From assembly GCF_019049855.1 (NCBI RefSeq), contig NZ_JAHLSY010000008.1, positions 39,356-103,355 of the forward strand: a stretch of DNA of 64,000 nt, read 5' to 3'. The stretch's first letter is position 1, and each line of letters opens with the position of its first letter. The notes beneath the pieces are model-generated. The model ran no database searches. It saw nothing but the letters and a program-made list of their open reading frames with translations, and had not been told where the DNA came from. The DNA comes from Hydrogenophilus thiooxidans. Its GTDB lineage: Bacteria > Pseudomonadota > Gammaproteobacteria > Burkholderiales > Rhodocyclaceae. The position numbers and the translations under genes are program-made. Positions 58,118 through 64,000 of the stretch are shown here, one piece after another.

Positions 58118-59176
58118 CTACCGGCGCTTGAAGAGGCGCGCCGCGAAAAAGCCGCTGAACCCATCGCGCGGCAGCACCCGCCGCGTGTGAGCGAGTTGCG
58201 CTGCCCGTTCCGCGGAAAGCTGCGGGGGGTGACGGGGCGTGAGCGCGGAAGGGATCGCGTCCGGGGTAAGTCCCGGGAGGGCGGTTGGGGGCGACCAGCG
58301 GGGGGGTACGACTTCGGCCTCCGGGGCTTCGGCAAGGAGCTCAGCGACCACCCATTCGTTCTCTTCGGGGGCGTAGCTACAGGTGCTATAAACGAGCGTG
58401 CCGCCCGGGGCGAGCGCTTGCCACGCGGCGCGCAGAAGCAGCTTCTGCTTGTGCGCGGCTTCGCGTACTTTGCGCGGTTTCCAGTGGCGCCAGGTTTCGG
58501 GGTCGGCAAAACGGATGCGCGCTTCCGACGAACACGGGGCGTCCAAAAGGACGCGCGCAAAACGCTGCGGCGTTTTGGCTCCGATGGTGCGCCCGTCCGC
58601 GAGGTAGGTCTGCGCACAGGTGACCCCAAGCCGCGCCAACTCCGCGCGCAGTTTGAAGAAACGCGGCTTTACCGCTTCCACCGCTGCGATGCGCCCGCGG
58701 TTGGCGATTGCTGCGGCAATGAGCGCGGTTTTGCCGCCGGGCGCTGCGGCAAGGTCGAGAATCTCCGTATCGGGTTGCGGGTCGAGCAACCAGACCGCCC
58801 ACTGGCTGGAAAGGCTCTGCACCGTCAACAGGCCATCGCGAAAGGGGGCGCTGTGGGTGAGGGTGGCGCGCGCTTGCGGTTCGGCGACGAAGCTCCACGC
58901 GGCAAGGGGGTGGGGGAGCGGGGCGTTTGCAGCAAAGGCGGGGCGAATGGGCAGCGCGAAGGTCGCGGCGGTTTGGGCAATTGGCGCGTCGTCTGCGGCG
59001 CCTTTTCTTTGCGCCGCGCGCAACGGGTTGATTCGCCCGGCAAGCGGCTGTGGCGCGCAAAAGCTTCCAAACCACGCTGCGCGCACTGCTTCGGGCAGCA
59101 CCAGCGCTTCTGCAAGCGCTTCGAGGCGCGCCACGAACGGCGCGAGCGGTTCAGGAAAAGAGACCCAGGCCGGCAT
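58118..59176 (-). CDS. RsmB/NOP-family RNA (cytosine-5)-methyltransferase
   Basis: 352 residues. SAM binding is by LDLAAAPGGKTALIAAA near 140-157. The two catalytic Cys are Cys215 in DAPCSSE and Cys266 in YSTCSYAPEENE. The first 110 residues are a poorly conserved RNA-binding part, so the exact rRNA or tRNA target cannot be named; the NusB-like domain of true RsmB is absent. The first 26 bases lie within the end of the DedA-type gene. Confidence 0.9.
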   Translation of the reverse strand: MPAWVSFPEPLAPFVARLEALAEALVLPEAVRAAWFGSFCAPQPLAGRINPLRAAQRKGAADDAPIAQTAATFALPIRPAFAANAPLPHPLAAWSFVAEPQARATLTHSAPFRDGLLTVQSLSSQWAVWLLDPQPDTEILDLAAAPGGKTALIAAAIANRGRIAAVEAVKPRFFKLRAELARLGVTCAQTYLADGRTIGAKTPQRFARVLLDAPCSSEARIRFADPETWRHWKPRKVREAAHKQKLLLRAAWQALAPGGTLVYSTCSYAPEENEWVVAELLAEAPEAEVVPPRWSPPTALPGLTPDAIPSALTPRHPPQLSAERAAQLAHTRRVLPRDGFSGFFAARLFKRR

Positions 59177-59711
59177 GGATCACGCCGTAATAGACGAAGA
59201 ATCTGGGGATGCGAAAGAGGCACGCGCTAGCCACAAGCAGCAAGGGCAGTTTCAGCATCCCCGCGGTCCAGGTGGTGACCGAAAAGGGGAGCGGTGTCGT
59301 TGCGCCGAGCACCACCCACCAGAAGCCATACTTGCGCAGTTGCGGTCCATGCTCTTCGCGAAAGCGGCCGCAGACGCGGTGAAGCGTCGGGAAGTGTTCA
59401 AGCCAGCGGCCGATGAAATAGCCCTGGATACCTGCCCAGGCCGATATCGCGCCGATCCCAAAAACGTAGAGCCACCAGTTGGCTGCCATATGGCTGCGGC
59501 TGATGACGACCAGCATCGAGTCGGGCGGAAAGGGCAAAACGAACGAATCGCCGATCAGGATCACGAGCGCGATGCCAGGAAAACCGAGATGGTTCGCGAC
59601 CCATTCCGCTGCGGCGACGAGCTCCTTCTGAAACGCCCAGCCGAGCGCCCCCATGAGGAGCAGCAGGCCGACGATTGCGATCACGGTTTTTTTGAGGGTC
59701 TCTTCGATCAT
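59151..59711 (-). CDS. DedA/VTT-domain (YqaA-like) membrane protein
   Basis: 186 residues with four or five membrane segments. The SNARE-associated/VTT fold is seen in DSFVLPFPPDSMLVVISR, GAISAWAGIQGYFIGRWLE, and the re-entrant loop with FWWVVLGATTPLPFSVTTWTAGML. Family members flip undecaprenyl or glycero-phospholipids or support the proton motive force; which applies here is unknown. It starts 22 bases after sppA. Confidence 0.85.
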   Translation of the reverse strand: MIEETLKKTVIAIVGLLLLMGALGWAFQKELVAAAEWVANHLGFPGIALVILIGDSFVLPFPPDSMLVVISRSHMAANWWLYVFGIGAISAWAGIQGYFIGRWLEHFPTLHRVCGRFREEHGPQLRKYGFWWVVLGATTPLPFSVTTWTAGMLKLPLLLVASACLFRIPRFFVYYGVIHAGLGLFS

Positions 59712-59733
59712 CGCAGCGTGTCCAGAGAGCGAC

Positions 59734-61590
59734 CTAGGGGGCAGCACACAGGCAGTGCGCCCAGACGGGGGGCAATGTGGCGCCGGGCGCGGTGAGCGGG
59801 CGCAGTAGCGGCGCAAGTGGGCGCAGGGAAGCGGTGAGCGAGGCAAGCGGAGGTGCCAAAGCGAACGTTTCGCTGCCGAAAATGAGGCGACGGACCACTT
59901 CGCGCGGCGACAGCGGCGGCGTTGGCCAGCGCACCACTGCGTCCGGGGCGTTGGCACGTTCGCGGGCAAGCGCAATCGCCGTCTCCAACCCGCCCAGGCG
60001 GTCGACGAGGCCGAGTTTCGCTGCCGCGGCCCCCAGCCAGACCCGCCCTTCCGCGACCGGCTCGAGCTCCGCTTGCGGGATCCCCCGCCCTTCGCCGACC
60101 ACGGCAAGGAAACGGCGGTAGGTGTGGCCCACCGACGCGTCGAGCGCGCGGCGCACCGCGTCGGGAAGCGGCCGGCGCGGGTCGAGCGGCGCGGCAAAGG
60201 GGCCAGTACGGACGCCATCGGTGGTAAGCTCGAGCTTTTCCATGAGGGGCGCGGCGTTGGGGATGAGCGCGAAGACGCCGATCGAGCCCGTGAGCGTTTC
60301 GGGGCGGGCGACGATTGCGTCGGCGGTGCTCGCAACCCAGTAGCCCCCCGACGCGGCAACGCCTGCGAAACTCGCGATCACCGGCTTGCCTGCGTCGCGC
60401 ACCGCCTGCGCCGCGCGCCGGATCTGCTCGGCGGCAAACGCGCTGCCTCCTGGCGAGTGGATGCGCAGCACCACGGCACGGACCGCGTCGTCGTCCCGTG
60501 CTGCTTCGAGTTCGTCCACCAGCTGTTCGCTGCTTGCGGTCGCGTCGTTTCCGTCGTCCGTTTCGGTGATTACTCCTTCGAGCGTGATCACCCGAATTTC
60601 GCCGGTGCGGTTGGGCAACAAGTGTTTGGCTTCGAGCGCCGCATGGTAGCGTTGCCAAGGGAGAACATCGCGGTCGCGATCGGTGAGCGCAACCGACTCC
60701 AGGAGCTTGGTTTGCCATTCGCCAAACGGAGTGAGCGCATCGACGAGCCCTTGCGCGTGCGCAGCCGCAGCGGCGTCACCCTCATGTGCGGCCAGGATTT
60801 CGTCGAACGCAGTGTGGTAGCGCTCGATTGCCGTTGCTGGGCGTTTGCGCGCGGCGGCGATCGCGTCGCGAATCTGGCCCCACAGACCGAGCATGAGGTC
60901 GGTTGCCGCGCTTTTTTCGCTTTCCGACATCGAGGTGCGGGTGAAGGGTTCGACGAACGACTTGTACCGACCCGCACGGAAGGCGTGGACGGTGATCCCG
61001 ATGCGGTCGAGCGCCGCTTTGAAATAGGTGGGTTCCAGCGCCAATCCTGGTAAGAGCACGAATCCTTCGGGGTCGAGCGTCACGGTGTCGGCAACCGACG
61101 CCAGGAAATAGCTTTTCTGATCGTAGCGGTCGGCAAATGCAAAGAGCGGTTTGCTCGCTTGACGCAGGCGAGCGAGCGACTCGCGCAGTTCCGCAAGCTG
61201 GGCGTAGCTTGCGCCCGGAAAGTCACGGAGATCGAGCGCGACCGCTGCAACGCGTGGATCTTTGGCGGCGTGATCGAGCGTGGTGAGCAGCGCGCCCAAG
61301 TGGATCGGCTGGGGTTCGTCCCAGAGCGGCAAGGGGGCCGAAAGCGGCGGGGTTTCGGTGAGCGGCGCATCCAGCGTAAGCGCAAGCACGAAGCGGCTTG
61401 GGAGCGTCGGCGCCGCGGGGGGCGCGGCGTGCCACGCAAAGAGGAGTGCAACCACGGCCGCAAAGCCGACGCCAAGCGCAATCGCGCCCAGCACTGCGCG
61501 CCCGATCCATTCGAGCGCGCCCAGAAGGCGCGCGATGAGGCGAATGGGCCAAAAGAGGAGCGCCTTGAGAAGCAGTACGAGTGGCTTCAT
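59734..61590 (-). CDS. sppA: Signal peptide peptidase SppA, 67-kDa type
   Basis: 618 residues, the double-domain form. One membrane anchor (about 34-54). The catalytic Lys210 is in the first repeat (RAGRYKSFVEPFTR) and the nucleophile Ser414 in the second (GVAASGGYWVAS), as in E. coli SppA, where the tetramer forms sites across subunits. It degrades cleaved signal peptides in the inner membrane. Start ATG at 61590, weak ribosome site. Confidence 0.95.
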   Translation of the reverse strand: MKPLVLLLKALLFWPIRLIARLLGALEWIGRAVLGAIALGVGFAAVVALLFAWHAAPPAAPTLPSRFVLALTLDAPLTETPPLSAPLPLWDEPQPIHLGALLTTLDHAAKDPRVAAVALDLRDFPGASYAQLAELRESLARLRQASKPLFAFADRYDQKSYFLASVADTVTLDPEGFVLLPGLALEPTYFKAALDRIGITVHAFRAGRYKSFVEPFTRTSMSESEKSAATDLMLGLWGQIRDAIAAARKRPATAIERYHTAFDEILAAHEGDAAAAAHAQGLVDALTPFGEWQTKLLESVALTDRDRDVLPWQRYHAALEAKHLLPNRTGEIRVITLEGVITETDDGNDATASSEQLVDELEAARDDDAVRAVVLRIHSPGGSAFAAEQIRRAAQAVRDAGKPVIASFAGVAASGGYWVASTADAIVARPETLTGSIGVFALIPNAAPLMEKLELTTDGVRTGPFAAPLDPRRPLPDAVRRALDASVGHTYRRFLAVVGEGRGIPQAELEPVAEGRVWLGAAAAKLGLVDRLGGLETAIALARERANAPDAVVRWPTPPLSPREVVRRLIFGSETFALAPPLASLTASLRPLAPLLRPLTAPGATLPPVWAHCLCAAP

Positions 61591-61632
61591 GCGGGAAATG
61601 GCGAAAATGGGTTGGCGCTATTTCTCATGGGT

Positions 61633-62427
61633 TCAACGCTCGCTGCGTTCGGCCAACAGCGTATCGACCTCCGGTACGTCCGGGCCGTCAGGCACCTGGA
61701 CCGTGCCTTTTTCGATTGCGGGTGCGGCACGCCGGCGATAGACCAGGTCCCAGACTGGATGGCCGAGGTTTTGCCCGCGCTGTTCAAATTTGGTGCGCGG
61801 CCGCCATGCGGGTCGCGGCTGCGCAAAACCGCTTGCGGGATAGTCGTTCGTCAGCAGGGGCTCCGCGTCGAGCACTTCGCGCATCCAGTGGGCGTACTCT
61901 TCCCAATCGGTGGCGCAGTGGAGATAGCCACCGGGCTTGAGACGCGAAACCATCAGCGCGACAAGCACGGGTTGCACGATGCGGCGCTTATGGTGCTGTT
62001 TCTTCGGCCACGGATCGGGGAAGAAGAGGTGGATCGCCGAGAGCGACGATTCGGGGATGACGCGTTCGAGCACTTCGATCGCGTCGTGGCGCAGCACCCG
62101 CAAGTTGGTGAGTCCGCGCGCCTCGATCAGTTTGAGGAGGTTACCGACCCCTGGCCCGTGCACTTCGACCGCAAGGAAGTCGATGTCGGGGTTGGCTTCG
62201 GCGATCGCAGCGGTAGCATCGCCCATCCCGGAGCCGATTTCGAGAACGACCGGGGCGGTTCGGCCAAAGATCGCAGCGAAGTCGAGCGGCGCGTCGGGAT
62301 GCCACGCCAGGCCCCATTTGGGGTAGAGGGTGGCGAGCGCCTCTTTTTGGCTGGGGGTCATGCGCCCTTGGCGCAAAACGAAAGTACGGATCGAGCGTTG
62401 CGTCAGGCGTTCCGGGGTTTTGGTCAT
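61633..62427 (-). CDS. trmB: tRNA (guanine46-N7)-methyltransferase with a foreign C-terminal tail
   Basis: 264 residues. TrmB makes m7G46 in tRNAs. [16 protein letters not shown] is the SAM loop, [17 protein letters not shown] the catalytic signature, and [10 protein letters not shown] and [19 protein letters not shown] complete the family. Known TrmB proteins end just after this, near residue 233. The last 30 residues instead read [22 protein letters not shown], an in-frame copy of a segment of the Rpn-type gene 2 kb away (86% identical over 74 bases). The catalytic part is complete, so the enzyme should work. Confidence 0.94.
   Translation of the reverse strand: MTKTPERLTQRSIRTFVLRQGRMTPSQKEALATLYPKWGLAWHPDAPLDFAAIFGRTAPVVLEIGSGMGDATAAIAEANPDIDFLAVEVHGPGVGNLLKLIEARGLTNLRVLRHDAIEVLERVIPESSLSAIHLFFPDPWPKKQHHKRRIVQPVLVALMVSRLKPGGYLHCATDWEEYAHWMREVLDAEPLLTNDYPASGFAQPRPAWRPRTKFEQRGQNLGHPVWDLVYRRRAAPAIEKGTVQVPDGPDVPEVDTLLAERSER
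61644..61717 (-). repeat. 74-base repeat, copy 1 (inside the trmB 3' end)
   Basis: Aligned without gaps to 63821-63894 on the same strand: 64 of 74 bases identical. Both copies are read in the same frame, giving KGTVQVPD... here and KGTVEIPD... there. It looks like a remnant of an Rpn-family gene captured by trmB. Confidence 0.85.
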
Positions 62428-62455
62428 CGTTTCGTCATCTGCGGTAAAGGAAAGA

Positions 62456-62495
62456 CTGCGGTCAGGGGATCAGGGTGCATTCTACCTGCGGTCAG
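62456..62495 (+). repeat. Direct repeat CTGCGGTCAG x2 between thiG and trmB
   Basis: CTGCGGTCAG occurs at 62456-62465 and 62486-62495, a period of 30; a partial CTGCGGT lies at 62439. A TAGAAT on the minus strand (62484-62479) between the copies could be the trmB -10 element. Significance unknown. Confidence 0.3.
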
Positions 62496-63313
62496 CGCCC
62501 GATGAGGCCACTTATCGGGGAGCTGGGGTCGGCGCTGTAGGCTTTGCGGGGCATACGACCTGCCAAGTACGCGGCACGGCCTGCTTCCACCGCACGACGC
62601 ATCGCGTGCGCCATGAGCACGGGCTGCTTCGCGTGTGCGATCGCGGTGTTCATCAGCACCGCGTCGCAGCCGAGCTCCATCGCGATCGCTGCGTCGGACG
62701 CAGTGCCGACGCCCGCGTCGACGATCACCGGGACGCTCGCCTGCTCGATGATGAGCCGTAGGTTCCACGGGTTCAAAATTCCCATGCCAGAGCCGATGAG
62801 CGACGCAAGCGGCATTACCGCGACACAGCCGATCGCCTCGAGGCGTTTCGCGAGGATGGGGTCGTCGGAGCAGTAGGCCATCACGTCGAACCCTTCGGCA
62901 ACCAATTGTTCCGCCGCCTTGAGGGTTTCGACCATGTTGGGGAAGAGGGTGTTGGGGTCGCCGAGCACTTCGAGTTTGACGAGGTTGTGCCCGTCCAAGA
63001 GCTCACGCGCCAAGCGGAGCGTGCGCACCGCTTCTTCCGCGGTGTAGCACCCCGCGGTGTTGGGCAGGATCGTGAACCGTTCGGGCGGCAGAAAGTCGAG
63101 CAGGTTCGGTTCGTCCGGGTTTTGCCCCAGGTTGGTGCGGCGGATCGCGACGGTGACGATCTCTGCGCCCGAGGCTTCGACCGCGGCACGCGTCTCCGCG
63201 AAATCGCGGTATTTGCCGGTACCGACGATGAGGCGCGAGCGGAATTGGCGTTGCCCCAAAACGAGGGGTTGGTCTACGAATGGAAGCTCGGCTTCAGGGG
63301 ATTGGGTTCGCAT
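62492..63313 (-). CDS. thiG: Thiazole synthase
   Basis: 273 residues. ThiG condenses DXP, dehydroglycine and ThiS-thiocarboxylate to the thiazole of thiamine. The Schiff-base Lys113 is in [52 protein letters not shown] and [14 protein letters not shown] are diagnostic. The ATG at 63313 follows AAGGAG. thiS lies 25 bases upstream; thiE, thiF and thiO are not in the window. Confidence 0.96.
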   Translation of the reverse strand: MRTQSPEAELPFVDQPLVLGQRQFRSRLIVGTGKYRDFAETRAAVEASGAEIVTVAIRRTNLGQNPDEPNLLDFLPPERFTILPNTAGCYTAEEAVRTLRLARELLDGHNLVKLEVLGDPNTLFPNMVETLKAAEQLVAEGFDVMAYCSDDPILAKRLEAIGCVAVMPLASLIGSGMGILNPWNLRLIIEQASVPVIVDAGVGTASDAAIAMELGCDAVLMNTAIAHAKQPVLMAHAMRRAVEAGRAAYLAGRMPRKAYSADPSSPISGLIGR

Positions 63314-63338
63314 CGGGACTCCTTGACATTCGATGAGG

Positions 63339-63560
63339 TCAACCGCCACCCACGGCGACGACGATTTCCAAAACGTCACCGTCGCAGAGGATGGTGGCCT
63401 CATAGGCGCTTTTCGGGACGATCGCGCCGTTGCGTTCCACCGCGACGCGCTTGCCCAGCCAGCCGTGGCGCTCAAGGAGCGCCGCGACCGTGGTGCCTAC
63501 TGGGACTTGCTCGGGCGCGCCGTTGAGGCGGAGGGTAAGGGTGGAAGGGGTGTTGGCCAT
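63339..63560 (-). CDS. thiS: Sulfur carrier protein ThiS
   Basis: 73 residues, a ubiquitin-like fold ending in the required Gly-Gly (VAVGGG). The C-terminal glycine is adenylated by ThiF and converted to the thiocarboxylate that feeds ThiG. Motifs: [20 protein letters not shown] and [21 protein letters not shown]. The ATG follows the stop of the Rpn-type gene with no gap. Confidence 0.95.
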   Translation of the reverse strand: MANTPSTLTLRLNGAPEQVPVGTTVAALLERHGWLGKRVAVERNGAIVPKSAYEATILCDGDVLEIVVAVGGG

Positions 63561-64000
63561 TTAGGCAAACACCTCATTGAGCGTTTGCGCATCGAGCACC
63601 CGATCGAGCCAGCTCTCGATCTCCTCTCGGCTTGCGGTGCTTAGGCGCACCTGCACCGCTTCTGGCAGCGGCCCGAAGCGTTTGGTAAGCAGTCGCCGCA
63701 AGGTTTGCAGCTCGCCGAGGTAGAAACCCTTTTCCTCACCTTGCTGCAACCCCTGCTGCAACCCCTGCTGCAACCCTTGTTGCAACCCCTGTTCCCACCA
63801 CTCTTTCGTCCAACTCTCGATGCGTTCGGCCAACATCGTATCGACCTCCAGTAAGTCCGAGACGTCAGGAATCTCGACCGTGCCTTTTCCCATTTTACGC
63901 TGCAACAGCCGCAGTAACCACCGGGTGAGACTGAAGCGCAGCGGCTTCTGTTCCGGTTCGGCGAGCCACTCGATCAGTTCCTGAACCACACGGCGCATAT
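63561..64000 (-). CDS. Rpn-family recombination-promoting nuclease/putative transposase, C-terminal part (cut by the right edge)
   Basis: At least 145 residues are visible; the codon before the first ATG (63998) cannot be a stop, so the gene probably begins outside. The end shows the DUF4351 segment LRRLLTKRFGPLPEAVQVRLSTASREEIESW, and before it a GLQQ x4 repeat (residues 71-86) like the QG-rich repeats before the C-terminus of Rpn/PD-(D/E)XK proteins. The nuclease domain itself is not in the window. A segment (residues 38-62) is duplicated at the trmB 3' end. Upstream of, and abutting, thiS. Confidence 0.8.
   Translation of the reverse strand, partial: MRRVVQELIEWLAEPEQKPLRFSLTRWLLRLLQRKMGKGTVEIPDVSDLLEVDTMLAERIESWTKEWWEQGLQQGLQQGLQQGLQQGEEKGFYLGELQTLRRLLTKRFGPLPEAVQVRLSTASREEIESWLDRVLDAQTLNEVFA
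63739..63798 (-). repeat. 12-base tandem repeat, about 4.5 units, encoding GLQQ
   Basis: Units of CC(C/T)TG(C/T)TGCAAC on the plus strand at 63739, 63751, 63763 and 63775, then a degenerate unit at 63787. Being a multiple of three, changes in copy number keep the Rpn-type frame open. Confidence 0.9.
63821..63894 (-). repeat. 74-base repeat, copy 2 (inside the Rpn-type gene)
   Basis: Partner of 61644-61717, same strand, 64 of 74 bases identical. It sits inside an otherwise continuous Rpn-type frame, so this copy is likely the parental sequence. Confidence 0.85.

Noticed and set aside
63739..63798. CRISPR array
   Set aside because: The short repeats have no spacers and encode an in-frame GLQQ protein repeat.
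63300..64000. TPP riboswitch before thiS-thiG
   Set aside because: The upstream region is coding sequence of the Rpn-type gene and shows no CUGAGA-type core motif.

Overview
This 64-kb window is a dense, GC-rich stretch of bacterial chromosome. No gap between genes exceeds about 260 bases, and many neighbours overlap by four bases (ATGA). Gene content and order point to a betaproteobacterium: mnmG-rsmG-parA-parB-atpIBEFHAGDC, mreBCD-mrdA-rodA-rlpA-dacA-lipB-lipA, DUF971-ubiE-Tim44-like and phoB-phoR. An NAD-type large glutamate dehydrogenase, TauE and YeeE sulfur-compound transporters and the protein style suggest something near Hydrogenophilales. That placement is inference, because no rRNA gene is present. 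Nearly everything is core housekeeping; there is no prophage, integrase, insertion sequence or CRISPR array.

Layout: 1-1595 (minus) holds the comM start and tyrS. 1852-7116 (plus) holds glycerate kinase, a TauE exporter, nitronate monooxygenase behind a palindromic operator, and an autotransporter esterase. 7094-9743 (minus) is the 5-oxoprolinase operon pxpB-pxpC-pxpA. 9849-19426 (minus) is a tightly overlapped run of NAD-glutamate dehydrogenase, MHYT hybrid kinase with Hpt, REC-HD-GYP regulator and EAL protein, which is a c-di-GMP phosphorelay cotranscribed with a catabolic enzyme. 19500-31917 (plus) holds DUF1289, endonuclease IV, mnmG, rsmG, parAB and the whole F1Fo ATP synthase, closed by a strong terminator. 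31987-34080 (minus) is Tim44-like, ubiE and DUF971.

34204-36198 (plus) is phoB-phoR, preceded by a near-consensus Pho box whose -10 element predicts a leaderless phoB mRNA. 36168-42087 (minus) holds an unknown 515-residue protein coupled to a YeeE transporter, then gatB-gatA-gatC. 42189-53507 (plus) is the rod-shape and cell-wall cluster running on into dacA, lipB, lipA and rep. 53617-54785 contains a lipoprotein cytochrome c, tRNA-Arg(CCG) and ubiX, whose expected start codon is missing right at the tRNA 3' end. 54740-64000 (minus) holds a PhnD-like binding protein coupled to a GGDEF-EAL protein, an rRNA/tRNA m5C methyltransferase, a DedA-type protein, SppA, trmB, thiG, thiS and the end of an Rpn-family gene.

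The most unusual structures are the trmB 3' end, which carries an in-frame copy of part of the nearby Rpn-type gene; the lost ubiX start at the tRNA; the Pho box/leaderless phoB arrangement; the PsrA-like operator on the nitronate monooxygenase promoter; and the two c-di-GMP signalling units.
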